Below are positions 18,125 through 30,662 of a stretch of DNA of 64,000 bases, piece after piece. Where the stretch lies: assembly GCF_000428585.1 (NCBI RefSeq), contig NZ_AUAF01000003.1, positions 44,424 through 108,423 of the forward strand, given 5' to 3'. The DNA is from Zooshikella ganghwensis DSM 15267. GTDB lineage: Bacteria > Pseudomonadota > Gammaproteobacteria > Pseudomonadales > Zooshikellaceae. The notes beneath the pieces are model-generated. The model made no database searches. It was not told where the DNA came from and saw only the letters and a program-made list of their open reading frames with translations. The position numbers were made by a program, and so were the translations under genes. Position 1 is the first letter of the stretch; each line of letters begins with the position of its first letter.

Positions 18125-20791
18125 TTAAGCACCTGCGCTCTTCTTGCTGGTTTTGGTGGCGGTTTTACGCTTACTCTGCTCTATGGCCCATTTTCCATCT
18201 CGATAAAATGCGCGCCAACCAGTAGCCTTACCATCAACTTCAGTCATAACATACTGCTCTTGCGTTTTACGACTGAAGCGGATAACCGCAGGATTTCCCT
18301 CTGGATCACTTTGCGGTGCTGACAGCAAAAAGTGGTATTTAACATCTAAAGCCTGCTGATGAGGTATTAATTCTTTCACTAATGGCGCGCGTGTTTCACG
18401 ATTTTTAGGAAACTGGCTTGCCGCCAAAAATAAACCGGAAGCCCCATCACGAAGTACGTACGTATCATCTACCTTCTCGCAAGCAAGCTCAGGCATTGGA
18501 ATAGGATCCATTTTAGGTGGTGCAGGCTCACCGCTTTTAAGTAATTTACGGGTGTTTTTACAGCTTTCACTGGTACAGTCAAAGTACTTACCAAAACGCC
18601 CTGTCTTAAGCTGCATTTCTGCACCACACTTATCACACTCAAGGGTTGGCCCCTCATAGCCTTTTAATTTAAACTGTCCTGCTTCAATTTCATAACCTGA
18701 ACAATCCGGATTATTACCACAAATATGCAGCTTACGTTGTGCATCAAGCAAGTAGCTATCCATCGCAGTACCACATTTAGTACAGCGATGTTTAGCACGT
18801 AATGCATTAACCTCACCTTCTTCATCATCGGCCGCAACCGCTTCTTCACCCGGCACCAGATTGATGGTTGATTTGCAACGCTCTTTTGGTGGCAGTGCAT
18901 AGCCAGAACAACCTAAAAATACGCCAGTACTGGCCGTACGAATCTGCATTTTGCGCCCACACGAAGGACAGTCAATATCTGTCATGGTAGGCTCATTCGC
19001 ACGCATTCCCTTTTCTGTATCATTTGCCAGCGTTAGCTTTTTGGAAAAGTCCGCATAAAAACTATTCAACAACTGTTTCCAATTCAACTCACCCGTAGCG
19101 ATATGGTCGAGGTTCTCTTCCATATTGGCTGTAAAACTATAATCCATTAAGTCTTTAAAGTTTTCTGTAAGCCTATCAGTAACAATATCCCCCATTTTTT
19201 CAGCATAAAAACGGCGACTTTCCAGCTTCACATAACCACGATCCTGAATGGTAGAAATAATTGAAGCATACGTCGAAGGTCGTCCAATACCACGCTTTTC
19301 AAGCTCTTTCACTAAAGATGCTTCCGTAAATCGTGCAGGTGGCTTGGTATAATGCTGACTCGGATCGAGCGCTTGTAATGCAAGTAACTGCTTAACCGTC
19401 AACTCAGGGAGAATTATGTCCTCTCCCTTCTTGCCGATAGGCGTTAACACTTTGGTAAAGCCGGCGAATTTAAGTACACGACCCCGTGTTCTTAATTCAA
19501 AGTTATCAGCCCCTACGACAATACTGGTACTAAGGTATTCTGCTGGAGACATCTGACAGGCTACAAACTGTCGCCAAATTAACTCATATAAACGCTCAGC
19601 ATCTCTCTCTAGCCCATCAATAGAACCAGGCTGCGCATTGACAAAAGAGGGGCGAATGGCCTCATGAGCTTCTTGAGCACCTTCTTTACTGGAGTAGCGG
19701 TTAGCCGCTTTCGGTAAATAGGATTTATCAAAATGTTCTGTAATATACTCACGACAACTGTCTACCGCATCTTGACTGAGGTTGGTTGAGTCAGTACGCA
19801 TGTAGGTAATATGGCCTGCTTCGTACAAGCGCTGCGCTAACGTCATGGTTTTTTTAACACTAAAACCTAAACGTGTACTGGCTGCTTGCTGAAGGGTTGA
19901 CGTGATAAACGGTGCAGGAGGCTTAGTTTGAGTCGGCTTTTGCTCAACATTTTTTACTGCATAACTGGCTTTTTGTAATTGCGCTAAAGCAGCATCTGTC
20001 TGCGCTTTATTGACAGGACGAAATGCTTTATCGCTCTGTTTAGTCACTTGCAAACGCAGTGCATGACCATCATCGGTGGTAAGGTCTGCAAAAACTTCCC
20101 AGTATTCTTCAGGAACAAACGCACGAATTTCTCGCTCCCGCTCAACAATTAATCGAACAGCAACTGATTGCACACGCCCTGCCGATAAACCTCGGGCTAT
20201 TTTGGCCCAAAGCAAAGGAGATACCATGTAACCCACGACACGATCTAAAAACCGTCGTGCCTGCTGCGCATTGACTCGATTTTTATCCACTTGCACAGGG
20301 CACTCAAACGCTTCCTGAATCGCTTTTTTGGTAATTTCATTAAAAACGACCCGACGATAGCGGTCACTATCTCCGCCAATGATTTCCTGCAAGTGCCAGG
20401 CAATGGCTTCCCCTTCACGGTCCAAGTCCGTTGCCAGATATATTTGGTCAACGCCCTTGGCTAATTTTTTTAATTCATCAACAACTTTTTCTTTGCCAGG
20501 CAGCACTTCATATTGCGCTTTCCAGTCATTTTCCGGATCAACCCCCATACGACCAATGAGTTGTTCTTTGGCCTTACGCTCCTTATGGATAGCGCGCTGT
20601 TCCGGCGTCAGTTTACGTGTTTCTGCTGCAGCTTTTGCACGCGCCTTGGGATCGACTGCCTTTTTATTCCCACTTACTGGTAAGTCACGGATATGACCCA
20701 CACTGGACTTAACGATATAATTGCTACCCAGGTATTTGTTTATTGTCTTGGCTTTTGCTGGCGACTCAACAATTACTAATGATTTACCCAT
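18125..20791 (-). CDS. topA: DNA topoisomerase I (type IA)
   Basis: An 888-residue enzyme that relaxes negatively supercoiled DNA by a transient 5'-phosphotyrosine link. The N-terminal Toprim domain has [13 protein letters not shown] (Glu9) and TDLDREGE (about 121-128), the Mg-binding Asp/Asp/Glu set. The active-site tyrosine is in [11 protein letters not shown] (about Tyr330). Three C-terminal zinc-ribbon modules follow: CPSCGRKM..., CTKCGTAM... and CDKCGAEM..., the second and third with complete Cys pairs. It ends in a DNA-binding domain and a basic [16 protein letters not shown] tail. Length and order match E. coli-type TopA. No DUF1653 gene lies between it and fadA, unlike my recollection of Pseudomonas; the 250-base gap holds only the fadBA terminator. 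Confidence 0.98.
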   Translation of the reverse strand: MGKSLVIVESPAKAKTINKYLGSNYIVKSSVGHIRDLPVSGNKKAVDPKARAKAAAETRKLTPEQRAIHKERKAKEQLIGRMGVDPENDWKAQYEVLPGKEKVVDELKKLAKGVDQIYLATDLDREGEAIAWHLQEIIGGDSDRYRRVVFNEITKKAIQEAFECPVQVDKNRVNAQQARRFLDRVVGYMVSPLLWAKIARGLSAGRVQSVAVRLIVEREREIRAFVPEEYWEVFADLTTDDGHALRLQVTKQSDKAFRPVNKAQTDAALAQLQKASYAVKNVEQKPTQTKPPAPFITSTLQQAASTRLGFSVKKTMTLAQRLYEAGHITYMRTDSTNLSQDAVDSCREYITEHFDKSYLPKAANRYSSKEGAQEAHEAIRPSFVNAQPGSIDGLERDAERLYELIWRQFVACQMSPAEYLSTSIVVGADNFELRTRGRVLKFAGFTKVLTPIGKKGEDIILPELTVKQLLALQALDPSQHYTKPPARFTEASLVKELEKRGIGRPSTYASIISTIQDRGYVKLESRRFYAEKMGDIVTDRLTENFKDLMDYSFTANMEENLDHIATGELNWKQLLNSFYADFSKKLTLANDTEKGMRANEPTMTDIDCPSCGRKMQIRTASTGVFLGCSGYALPPKERCKSTINLVPGEEAVAADDEEGEVNALRAKHRCTKCGTAMDSYLLDAQRKLHICGNNPDCSGYEIEAGQFKLKGYEGPTLECDKCGAEMQLKTGRFGKYFDCTSESCKNTRKLLKSGEPAPPKMDPIPMPELACEKVDDTYVLRDGASGLFLAASQFPKNRETRAPLVKELIPHQQALDVKYHFLLSAPQSDPEGNPAVIRFSRKTQEQYVMTEVDGKATGWRAFYRDGKWAIEQSKRKTATKTSKKSAGA

Positions 20792-21046
20792 GCTGACCTG
20801 TCATTTCCAGAACAAACGTAAATTTATCCATAAAGATAGAAAATCTATTGAATTTTGCGACATATATAAGGACGATCTTACACACTATCAAGTCTACTCA
20901 TAGCTGTCATCATCCCAAATATGTACTAAAAGCAACAACATACACCTAAAGCCGCTATCTCAAGCCGCGATCATTAAACGCGATTTACCTAAAAAATACT
21001 TTAAATCGCAATCACTAAAACCCAAGACAAATAAAGTCTCTTAAAA

Positions 21047-21077
21047 CAAAAAAGCCGGAGTTAACCTCCGGCTTTTG
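21047..21077 (-). terminator. Rho-independent terminator of fadBA
   Basis: AGCCGGAG (21053-21060) pairs with CTCCGGCT (21066-21073) around a five-base loop. On the minus strand it is followed by a run of six T. It lies 15 bases past the fadA stop codon. Confidence 0.92.
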
Positions 21078-21091
21078 ACGTATACCAGGAA

Positions 21092-22288
<1,197 letters not shown>

Positions 22289-22296
22289 TCACTGAA

Positions 22297-24447
22297 TTAG
22301 TTATCAAAAAAAAGCTGGCCGTTCTTTGCCATTTCCCTAAGTTTTGCTGTGGGCTGGTAAAGTGGCCCCAACTCAGCGTACTGGTCTGCTAGTGCACAGA
22401 ATTCAGCAATTCCCATGTCTTGGATATAACGCAATGCACCTCCACGGAAGGGAGGGAAGCCAACACCATAAATCAACCCCATATCCGCTTCATGTGCACT
22501 CGCTACAATGTTGTCTTCCAGACAGCGAACTGTCTCCAGACACAGAGGAATCATCATCCGTGCAATAATCTCTTCTTCAGTGAACTCCCGTGAGGGTTGA
22601 GTCACCTCTTTCAGTAATGCTTGAACATCTGCATCCACTTTCTTCTTCGGTTTGCCACGCTTATCAGGCTCATAGCGATAAAAACCTAAACCGTTTTTCT
22701 GGCCATAACGCTTTTCGGCGAACAGAACATCGAGAGCACTCTTGAAATCTCGTTTCATACGATCAGGAAAGCCATCAGCCATGACTTTTTCAGCATGTGC
22801 TGCGGTATCAATACCTACAACGTCCAACAGGTAAGCAGGTCCCATTGGCCAACCAAAACGCTCCATCACCTTATCAATCTGGACAAGGTCAGCCCCATCA
22901 CGCAATAACAGGGCAAAACCACCAAAATAAGGAAACAATATGCGGTTCACCAAAAAGCCTGGGCAGTCATTGACGACAATAGGTGTCTTCCCTAATGACT
23001 TGGCATAGGCAACAACAGTAGCCACCGTTTCTTCACTGGTTTTTTCACCACGAATGACTTCCACCAGCGGCATCATATGTACTGGGTTAAAAAAGTGCAT
23101 TCCACAGAAACGCTCTGGGTGCTTAAGTGGTTTTGCGAGTTCAGTAATGGAAATCGTTGAGGTGTTAGAAGTTAATACCGCGTTTTCAGCAAGCTGGCCT
23201 TCGACTTCAGCAAGTGCTTTATGTTTTATTGACAGATTTTCAACAACCGCTTCCACCACCAAATCGACATTATTCAGCTCACCATAAGACAGTACAGGTA
23301 CAATACGATTGAGTACCTCTGCCATCCCCGCCGCTGACATCCGTCCTTTATCAACACGTCTTACCAACAGCTTGGCGGCTTCTTGCAGGCCCAGATCCAA
23401 ACCTTGCTGGTTAATGTCTTTCATGACAATAGGCGTGCCTTTATACGCAGACTGATAGGCAATACCACCGCCCATAATACCGGCTCCCAAGACACCCGCT
23501 TTGGTCACCTTCGCCGCTTTTTCCTGATAGTCTTTTGCTTGCTTTTTTAAGGCTTGATCATGCAAAAATAAATTAATGAGGTTTTTTGCCACACTGGTTT
23601 TGGCCATTTTCACAAAACCTTTGGCTTCAATCTTTAGCGCCTCATCACGGCCTTTGGTGGAAGCTTTTTGCATGGCTTTAATAGCTTCAACAGGTGCTGG
23701 GTAGTTTGGACCTGCTTGTGAAGCGACATAGGCTTTTGACGTTTCAAACGCCATCATCGATTCAATATTATTCAGCTTTAATTTTTCATACTTTGGCTGC
23801 CTTTTTGCCAGATAATCCAGCTCACCACTGACACAGCGTTTCGCCAAATTGACTGCAGTGTCATGTAGTTTATCCAGAGGAACCACTACATCTGCTACAC
23901 CCACTTTACGGGCAGACTCAGCATCATGTTCTTTACCTGCACATATCCACTCAATGGCATTATCGGCCCCCACCAGTCGAGGTAAGCGAACAGTGCCACC
24001 AAAACCTGGATAAATCCCAAGCTTAACCTCAGGTAAGCCAACACGGGCAGTATCGGCCATTACGCGATAATCACCCGCCAAACACATTTCCATGCCGCCA
24101 CCTAAGGCAATACCATTAACGGCAATCACTGTTGGGAATGGTAAGTCCTCAAACGCACTAAAGATGGCATTGGCTTGTAGATTTAATTCCATGAGTTCTT
24201 CTTCGGGCAGGGAGAAGTTATCCAAAAATTCTCCAATGTCTGCGCCAACAATAAATACATCTTTACCGCTCGTAACCACCAGACCTTTTACTGCACTATT
24301 TGCCTTAAGCTCCACCACAGATTGCTGGAGTTCCAGTAGCGTTTGTTTATTAAATTTATTGACCGATTCTCCCTGCAAATTAAATTGCAACTCGGCAATA
24401 CCCTCTTCCAGGAGCTTAACCGTTATGGCCTGACCTTCATAAATCAT
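22297..24447 (-). CDS. fadB: Fatty-acid oxidation complex alpha subunit
   Basis: A 716-residue multifunctional enzyme. The N-terminal enoyl-CoA hydratase/isomerase domain has [13 protein letters not shown] and [16 protein letters not shown], with catalytic Glu120 and Glu140. The 3-hydroxyacyl-CoA dehydrogenase part starts with the NAD fingerprint GAGIMGGG (321-328) and carries [10 protein letters not shown] and [16 protein letters not shown] (catalytic His451). Full length for the family. It hydrates enoyl-CoA and oxidises the 3-hydroxyacyl-CoA, passing the product to FadA. GGAG lies nine bases before the ATG. Confidence 0.98.
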   Translation of the reverse strand: MIYEGQAITVKLLEEGIAELQFNLQGESVNKFNKQTLLELQQSVVELKANSAVKGLVVTSGKDVFIVGADIGEFLDNFSLPEEELMELNLQANAIFSAFEDLPFPTVIAVNGIALGGGMEMCLAGDYRVMADTARVGLPEVKLGIYPGFGGTVRLPRLVGADNAIEWICAGKEHDAESARKVGVADVVVPLDKLHDTAVNLAKRCVSGELDYLAKRQPKYEKLKLNNIESMMAFETSKAYVASQAGPNYPAPVEAIKAMQKASTKGRDEALKIEAKGFVKMAKTSVAKNLINLFLHDQALKKQAKDYQEKAAKVTKAGVLGAGIMGGGIAYQSAYKGTPIVMKDINQQGLDLGLQEAAKLLVRRVDKGRMSAAGMAEVLNRIVPVLSYGELNNVDLVVEAVVENLSIKHKALAEVEGQLAENAVLTSNTSTISITELAKPLKHPERFCGMHFFNPVHMMPLVEVIRGEKTSEETVATVVAYAKSLGKTPIVVNDCPGFLVNRILFPYFGGFALLLRDGADLVQIDKVMERFGWPMGPAYLLDVVGIDTAAHAEKVMADGFPDRMKRDFKSALDVLFAEKRYGQKNGLGFYRYEPDKRGKPKKKVDADVQALLKEVTQPSREFTEEEIIARMMIPLCLETVRCLEDNIVASAHEADMGLIYGVGFPPFRGGALRYIQDMGIAEFCALADQYAELGPLYQPTAKLREMAKNGQLFFDN

Positions 24448-24998
24448 CTAGTGATCTCCACGCTGAGTTAGCTTGTGTTCCGATCAAAAACTGTGTGGCT
24501 TACTGACAACAGCTAACGCACTCGCGCCAGAAGGAGGTGGGTTGCATAGAGATAGCATGTTCTGTCATAAGGTACACAGTCTGCCGGTGCCACCGGCTTA
24601 TAGTTCTACAAGTTGAGTAAGCAATAATTCATACGTTTGTTTAATTATAGATTGCAACCTTCGTTAAAAACAGACAATTTGTCAATAACCCTTAAGTCAA
24701 AAATAAAATGACCTTTAAGTCAGATTTACATCTAAATGGAACATCTTCGTTACTGAGTAGAGAAAGATAGAATTAATTGGCTACGCTTTAACCCTAACGT
24801 CCAAGCGATTGCAAAATGATGATCCATCAAGAAAAACACATTACCTGTCTTACTAGGGCCTTCTAACACACTGGTAAAACAATCCAACCAGCATGACACT
24901 TTGATGACAAACGTCAGCTTAATGCACGTATCAGAGCAGCTTCATAATACTCATCGAGCAGGCCCTTCAGGTGTAGCAAGGCTTGAAAAAACCTTAAC
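24448..24998. promoter_or_regulatory. fadBA upstream region with possible regulatory repeats
   Basis: The 550-base gap upstream of fadB must hold its promoter. CTTAAGTCAAAAATA at about 24691 and CTTTAAGTCAG at about 24713 are direct repeats of a TTAAGTCA core. A CATACGTTTGTTTAA stretch near 24628 resembles half of a PsrA-type site. Neither is a convincing operator. No gene is seen. Confidence 0.3.
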
Positions 24999-25472
24999 TC
25001 ACATAGATGGCTCCAGCCAGCCTTTAACCTGATGTAAAAAGTGCATAATGTTGTCTAATGCTTCTGGTGTTCCCTTTTCCTGCCACAATACAGAGACATA
25101 GGCTGACGTGATTGATACTCGCACAACGTCATCAGGCAATGATGCGACCATTTGTTGCAAAGCAGACCAGTGCGGCTGCAAGCGACGATCATTTACTGCG
25201 GCAGGCCATCCAGTCCACTGCGGCGAATCGTTTAACTCATGCTGCAGGATAATTTCAATATCACCTTGGGGTCGCGCTATGCGGCAGGTGTAACCAATAC
25301 AGGTGACTGATCTTCCATTTTTATCATTATAAGGCGTTTGGCGTACTTCTATCCCTTTTGCTATTGCTGCCTGACGCAGCGCCATTCGCTTTCGGTCTGC
25401 GGGTGAGGGCAATATCCACATCAGCGATCCTGCAATTGCAAGTACACCCAGCAAGATAATGAGATACGTCAT
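24999..25472 (-). CDS. Single-span membrane protein of unknown function
   Basis: A 157-residue protein with an N-terminal membrane helix (LIILLGVLAIAGSLMWILP) followed directly by a basic SPADRKRMALRQAA segment, so the rest faces the cytoplasm. The C-terminal part has many Trp residues (SPQWTGWP, WSALQQM, VLWQEK). Similar small proteins occur near fadB/uup in Pseudomonas, where automated annotation sometimes calls them YajC-like without good reason. I would not assign a function. Confidence 0.6.
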   Translation of the reverse strand: MTYLIILLGVLAIAGSLMWILPSPADRKRMALRQAAIAKGIEVRQTPYNDKNGRSVTCIGYTCRIARPQGDIEIILQHELNDSPQWTGWPAAVNDRRLQPHWSALQQMVASLPDDVVRVSITSAYVSVLWQEKGTPEALDNIMHFLHQVKGWLEPSM

Positions 25473-25623
25473 AAATTTTTCCTACAATACCGTTACGATA
25501 GATTCAATACTACTCAGCCGTATTTTATAGACAACACATTGTGGGTAATGTGTTTTCCAGGACGCACGGACACATCAATAAGTCCTATTAAATAAGATAT
25601 ATAAAAAGCAAGGAGTCACTTTA

Positions 25624-26055
25624 ATGAGTCGTTATAAACATATTCTGGTTGCCGTGGATTTAACAGAAGAAGCCGATATTGTTTTGCAACGTGCCCAGGA
25701 GATTGCCAAAGACCACAATGCCGATATTACCCTGGTTCATGTTGTTGAACCTTTAAGTGTTGCTTATGGCAGTGATATTCCTCTGGACTTAACCACGCTA
25801 CAAGAAGAAATTGCACAACAGGCCCGTCAACGGATCAGCGAGCTGGCTAAACGCCTTAATAATGAAGGCCATCAACATGTTGTGTATGGACGCCCCGAGA
25901 AAGAAATTCACCGTATTGCTGAAGAGAGAAACGTTGACCTGATTGTGGTCGGCAGCCATGGACGTCATGGGCTAGCCTTGATACTCGGCTCCACCTCTAC
26001 AGGTATTCTTCATGGTGCGAAATGTGATGTGCTGGCCGTTCGGGTAGGCAAGTAA
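25624..26055 (+). CDS. Universal stress protein, UspA family
   Basis: A 143-residue single-domain Usp. It begins YKHILVAVDLTEEAD and ends with the nucleotide-binding loop GSHGRHGLALILGSTST plus HGAKCDVLAVRV, typical of the ATP-binding Usp class. Such proteins are cytoplasmic dimers induced by starvation and stress. AAGGAG lies nine bases before the ATG. It is convergent with uup, with a shared hairpin between them. Confidence 0.92.
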   Translation: MSRYKHILVAVDLTEEADIVLQRAQEIAKDHNADITLVHVVEPLSVAYGSDIPLDLTTLQEEIAQQARQRISELAKRLNNEGHQHVVYGRPEKEIHRIAEERNVDLIVVGSHGRHGLALILGSTSTGILHGAKCDVLAVRVGK

Positions 26056-26081
26056 ATTTATTGTGTATTAATGACTATTTG

Positions 26082-26113
26082 TAAAAGCGATGCCCATCTA
26101 CATGGGAATCGCT
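26082..26113 (-). terminator. Hairpin between usp and uup
   Basis: AGCGATGCCCAT (26086-26097) pairs with ATGGGAATCGCT (26102-26113), 11 of 12 bases, with a four-base loop. On the minus strand it is followed by TTTT, suiting termination of uup; it may also serve the convergent usp gene. Confidence 0.65.
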
Positions 26114-26123
26114 CTATATAACG

Positions 26124-28046
26124 CTATTCAGACTGCATGGCTTCTAACTCAGTCCAGCGTTCAAGTTTGTCTTCAATTTGCTGCTGTAACTCCGTCAGCT
26201 GTTGTAACGTTGATTGAACTTGAGCTTGTTCCTGCTGATAAAAGTCTGGCGCATTCACTTGCTGTTCAAGCATACTTTGCTGTTGCTCCAAATCTTCAAT
26301 TTCTTCTGGTAGCTGTTCCAACTCTCGCTGTAATTTATAACTGAGTTTTTTTCGTGAACGTTTAAGCTCATTTTCAGCTTTTTGTTGAGCAAGGGTTGCT
26401 GCTTTTTCTATAGGCAGTGGTGATTCTTCTGGTTGCGCTGCAGACACTAAATCCTTAAATGCCCCCCCTTGTCGAATCCAATCATGGTAACCCCCAACAT
26501 ATTCTTTGACTTGACCATTACCTTCAAAGACAAAGGTTGAGGTCACAACATTATCTAAAAAGGTACGATCGTGACTGACTAATAGCAATGTGCCATTAAA
26601 GTCCAGTAGCGCTTCTTCCAAAAGCTCCAGGGTTTCAACATCCAAATCATTGGTTGGCTCGTCCATCACCAACATATTGGCAGGTTTACTGAACATACGG
26701 GCCAGCAGCAAACGGTTACGCTCACCGCCTGATAATGCCTTGACGGGGGTACGGATACGCTCAGGGGTAAATAAAAAGTCCTGCAGATAACTCATGATAT
26801 GTCGAGACTTACCACCAATTTCAATACTGTCACGCCCATCAGCCACGTTGTCTAGCACGGTTTTTTCTTCATCAAGCTGAAGTCGTAGCTGGTCAAAATA
26901 CGCTACTTCTAGCTTAGTACCATGCTTAATAGTCCCTGACTGTGGTTTTTCCTGTCCCAGTAGTAGCCTCAATAAAGTACTTTTACCGACGCCATTGGGA
27001 CCAATCAAGCCAACCCGATCACCACGTAGCAGTCGGCATGAAAAGTCATCAATTAAGAGAGCCTCATCATAGCCGTGGCAAACATGTTCAGCTTCTACAA
27101 CCAGCTTGCCCGATTGCTCAGCTTTATCTAGTTGCAGTTTGGCTTTACCCTGAACTTCTCGACGTTGAGCTCGTTCTTTGCGAAGTGCCTGCAGTGCTCT
27201 GACTCGACCTTCATTTCGTGTCCGTCGGGCCTTTATCCCCTGTCTAATCCAGGCTTCTTCTTGTGCCAGTTTTTTATCAAACTCAGCATTCTGACTGGCT
27301 TCAACTTCCAGTTGATGGGCTTTATGCGCCAAAAAGCTAGCATAGTCACCACTCCAACTGGTGATCAAGCCTCTATCCAGCTCAATAATTCGGGTTGCCA
27401 CTTTCTGTAAAAAAGAGCGGTCGTGGGTAATGAATAATACAGCGCCTTTAAACTCAGCTAACTGCTGTTCAAGCCATTCAATGGCGGCTATATCCAAGTG
27501 GTTAGTCGGCTCATCCAGCAGCAATAATTCCGGATCACTGACCAGCGCTTGCGCCAAAATAACCCGTCTTCGCCAGCCACCCGACAGCTCTGCCATGGTT
27601 TTATCTTCAGGCAAGTTCAAGCGCTTGATCATGGTTTCAATACGCTGGTTTAAACGCCACCCATCTTTTTGCTCTAAGGCCGACTGGACATGAGCCAACG
27701 TTTGCAAGCTTGCTTCATCATTTGCTTGATGAGTAAGTTGATGATACTGGGTAAGTAGCTCACCTACTTCAGCTAAGCCTTCAGCCACCACCTGGTAAAC
27801 GGTTTTCTCATCCGCTTTGGGAAGTTCTTGTGGGAGTGCACTGATACGTAGCTCTGGTTGACGCCAAAGCGTACCACCATCAATATCCTGAATACCTTCA
27901 ACTACTTTTAAAAGGCTGGATTTACCCACCCCATTTCGCCCAATAAAACAAATGCGCTCACCACTATCAACTTGAAAACTGACCTGATCTAATAACGGCA
28001 TTGCACCAAACGCGAGAGAAACTTCATCAAAGCGCATAATTGGCAT
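26124..28046 (-). CDS. uup: ABC-F family ATPase Uup
   Basis: A 640-residue protein with two ABC ATPase domains and no membrane segments. The first domain has Walker A GRNGVGKSS (36-44), LSGGWRRRV and DEPTNHLD. The second has GPNGVGKST, LSGGERNRL and DEPTNDLD. Between them is the charged ABC-F linker. The C-terminal 80 residues form a Gln/Glu-rich coiled coil (QLPEEIEDLEQQQSMLEQQV), the DNA-binding domain that distinguishes Uup from EttA. ABC-F proteins act on the ribosome; Uup also affects precise excision of transposons. Met4 is an alternative start. Upstream of slt in divergent orientation. Confidence 0.93.
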   Translation of the reverse strand: MPIMRFDEVSLAFGAMPLLDQVSFQVDSGERICFIGRNGVGKSSLLKVVEGIQDIDGGTLWRQPELRISALPQELPKADEKTVYQVVAEGLAEVGELLTQYHQLTHQANDEASLQTLAHVQSALEQKDGWRLNQRIETMIKRLNLPEDKTMAELSGGWRRRVILAQALVSDPELLLLDEPTNHLDIAAIEWLEQQLAEFKGAVLFITHDRSFLQKVATRIIELDRGLITSWSGDYASFLAHKAHQLEVEASQNAEFDKKLAQEEAWIRQGIKARRTRNEGRVRALQALRKERAQRREVQGKAKLQLDKAEQSGKLVVEAEHVCHGYDEALLIDDFSCRLLRGDRVGLIGPNGVGKSTLLRLLLGQEKPQSGTIKHGTKLEVAYFDQLRLQLDEEKTVLDNVADGRDSIEIGGKSRHIMSYLQDFLFTPERIRTPVKALSGGERNRLLLARMFSKPANMLVMDEPTNDLDVETLELLEEALLDFNGTLLLVSHDRTFLDNVVTSTFVFEGNGQVKEYVGGYHDWIRQGGAFKDLVSAAQPEESPLPIEKAATLAQQKAENELKRSRKKLSYKLQRELEQLPEEIEDLEQQQSMLEQQVNAPDFYQQEQAQVQSTLQQLTELQQQIEDKLERWTELEAMQSE

Positions 28047-28206
28047 AAGGGATTACAACCTCTTTTTCACAGCAACTAATTTCACAGTGGCTAAGCGTAT
28101 CAAATAATAAGAAAGCAACGAATAAGTGAGAATTAATTCACACTAAAAACATCTTACCTATCAACCTAGTGCACATTAGGTCTATGTCCTGTAACAATTC
28201 AGTCTT

Positions 28207-28263
28207 TAACAGCTCTACTAGTAATTAACAGTTCTACTAGCAACTAACAGATCGACTAGCAAT
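28207..28263. repeat. Three tandem copies of a 19-bp repeat
   Basis: TAACAGCTCTACTAGTAAT, TAACAGTTCTACTAGCAAC and TAACAGATCGACTAGCAAT follow head to tail in the divergent uup/slt promoter region (28047-28570). The repeated half-site could be a protein-binding array or simple slippage. Nothing else is seen in this gap. Confidence 0.7.
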
Positions 28264-28570
28264 GGCTTAACCAGCAGCCACTCAATAACACAACATTAAA
28301 TGCCTAAATGTGTACATTAACTGGGTAGCTCAGGCAAACATCATTATGACACCTGGGCGCATTCAATCTGTAGTATAGAAGCGGTTATGCTGAAGCCAGA
28401 CACCTGACTAAACTCAATGTGCAACTTCACAGAGTGATTCACCAACGTACCACATTATTGATTGAGACAAATGTTATCAACGGAACTCCAAGACGACTAT
28501 TATTATCTGTACATAGATACTATTTTTGACATAGCCCTTTTCAACAGAATTTAACCAAGACAGCAATTCC

Positions 28571-30586
28571 ATGATGCCTATTAACGTATTGCTCAAACCC
28601 ATCCCCATAAGTCAGGTGTTGCGCGTCGGGTTCTTGCTGCCCTTCTCCACCTGTATGACGCTGGCCATTACCAGCCAAACAGCCTTTGCCAGCGCCCAGA
28701 CACCTTACAGCAAAGAGCGCAGCTACTATCAGCAGGCAATAAAAGCCTATCGTGCTAATAATAACAAGCAATTTAACACCCTAAAAAAGAAGCTGAGCCA
28801 CTATCCTCTTTACCCCTACCTTGAGTACTATCAGCTTGATAGAGGACTGTCTTCAAAAAGCAATCGCACTATTGCTCAGTTCGTGAATAAATATCAGGAT
28901 GTTCCACTCACAAATAGGCTGGAGCAAAAATGGTTACGTTCTTTAGCAAATAAAAAGCAGTGGCAAACTTTGCTCAAGCACTTTCCTGAAGATAATAAAT
29001 CGACTGATCTACAATGCAGCTTTCATTATGCTCAATTACAAACAGGTAATAGCAAAGCAGCCTATGCCGGTGCACAACAACTGTGGCTAACAGGCAAATC
29101 GCTACCCAAAAGCTGTGACCCATTACTGAATAATTGGCGGTCTGCCAATAAATTAACCCCCGATTTAGTTTGGCAACGCATGGTCTTGGCCTATGCCGAA
29201 AATCAAGGTACTTTGGGCCGCTATCTCATTCGTTATTTACCCAAATCTCAACGTGGCCTGGGTAATCTTTATTTCAACACCTATCACCAGCCTAATCGGC
29301 TCACCAAAACCGCAAATTATTCTGCTAAACATGCCCAAATGGGTGACATTATCAGTACTGGTCTGGTTCGCCTGGCAAAAAGCAAGCCGAGTAAAGCCCT
29401 CTCCCTTTGGACTACTTACCAGAAACAACACAGGTTTACAGATAAACAGCAAGCTTATGTAGAAACTAAGTTAGCCTACCGTTTAATGCGAAAATACACT
29501 AAAAAACACCAACAGTGGATTGATAGTGTCCTGGCAAAGCATCAAGAAACCGAGCTAATTACCTGGCGCTTACGACAAGCATTGCGACAACTGGACTGGG
29601 CCAGTATTGCCAAATGGACACAAGCCTTTCCTAAAGAAGAAAGACAAACCAGCCGCTGGCAATATTGGTATGCTCGCGCTATTGAAGCCAGTAATCCCTC
29701 ACAGGCTAAGCGTGATGAAGCTCATACTATCTATCGCAAACTCGCGGATAGTGAACGGGATTTTTATGGCTTTTTAGCTGCAGATAGAATGAGCCGGAAT
29801 TATGCGCTTCAACATAAGCCTTACCCAGTATCGTCAAAAACACGAAGCCGTGTACAACAGCTACCAGCCGTTCAACGCGCTCAAGAATTTTTTCAAATGG
29901 AGCAACTTTGGCCTGCCCGTCGTGAGTGGTATCACATGGCTAGCCAAATGAATCGCGAAGAGTTATTAGCTGCAGCTGAAGTTGCCATGAGCTGGCAATG
30001 GTATTTTCCTTCTATTATTAGTACCGCACGTGCTGAGTATTGGGACGATTTAAACCTGCGCTTTCCGGTTGCTTATAAAAAACCCATCCTCAAAAATAGT
30101 CGTGCCCAGGACCTTGATAGCAGCTGGGTTTTTGCTATTACCCGACAAGAGAGTGCCTTTATGTATAAAGCTCGCTCTCACGCAGGGGCAATGGGCCTTA
30201 TGCAGCTGATGCCAGCAACGGCTCGCTATGTTGCTCGAAAAAATAGCATTCCCTATCAAAGTACCAAGCAACTCCTAAAACCTGAAACCAACATCAAATT
30301 AGGTAGCGCTTATCTGGCTGAGCTGTACAAGCAATTTAATGGTAATCGAATTTTAGCCACAGCTGCTTATAATGCTGGACCTCATCGGGTAAATCAGTGG
30401 TTGAAGCGCCATCGCAAGTTACCCCATGATGTATGGGTTGAAGTGATACCCTTTAATGAAACCCGAAAATACGTACAAAATGTGCTGGCATATCAGGTTA
30501 TTTATCGGGATAAGCTTGGCCATAAGCCCATGTTCTTAACTAAAAATGAAGTCAATTACAGTTATGAGCCGGCTAAAAAGCCTTAA
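28571..30586 (+). CDS. slt: Soluble lytic murein transglycosylase
   Basis: A 671-residue periplasmic enzyme that cleaves peptidoglycan glycan strands to 1,6-anhydromuropeptides. A signal peptide covers about residues 1-41 (ending AFASA). A long helical superhelix domain follows. The C-terminal catalytic SLT domain has AITRQESAF with catalytic Glu527, SHAGAMGLMQLMPATA and AAYNAGPHRVNQWL. Length and layout match Slt70. Followed closely by a strong bidirectional terminator. Adjacent to uup, as in Pseudomonas. Confidence 0.95.
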   Translation: MMPINVLLKPIPISQVLRVGFLLPFSTCMTLAITSQTAFASAQTPYSKERSYYQQAIKAYRANNNKQFNTLKKKLSHYPLYPYLEYYQLDRGLSSKSNRTIAQFVNKYQDVPLTNRLEQKWLRSLANKKQWQTLLKHFPEDNKSTDLQCSFHYAQLQTGNSKAAYAGAQQLWLTGKSLPKSCDPLLNNWRSANKLTPDLVWQRMVLAYAENQGTLGRYLIRYLPKSQRGLGNLYFNTYHQPNRLTKTANYSAKHAQMGDIISTGLVRLAKSKPSKALSLWTTYQKQHRFTDKQQAYVETKLAYRLMRKYTKKHQQWIDSVLAKHQETELITWRLRQALRQLDWASIAKWTQAFPKEERQTSRWQYWYARAIEASNPSQAKRDEAHTIYRKLADSERDFYGFLAADRMSRNYALQHKPYPVSSKTRSRVQQLPAVQRAQEFFQMEQLWPARREWYHMASQMNREELLAAAEVAMSWQWYFPSIISTARAEYWDDLNLRFPVAYKKPILKNSRAQDLDSSWVFAITRQESAFMYKARSHAGAMGLMQLMPATARYVARKNSIPYQSTKQLLKPETNIKLGSAYLAELYKQFNGNRILATAAYNAGPHRVNQWLKRHRKLPHDVWVEVIPFNETRKYVQNVLAYQVIYRDKLGHKPMFLTKNEVNYSYEPAKKP

Positions 30587-30599
30587 AAATCGTCACACA

Positions 30600-30632
30600 C
30601 AAAAAAGGTCAAGCAATGCTTGACCTTTTTCT
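30600..30632. terminator. Bidirectional terminator between slt and the subtilase
   Basis: AAAAGGTCAAGC and GCTTGACCTTTTT form a near-perfect 12-pair stem with a tiny loop, with A-run on the left and T-run on the right. It serves the convergent genes ending at 30586 and 30663. Confidence 0.92.
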
Positions 30633-30662
30633 TTAGAGGCTCTGATTTAAATACTCTATTTA

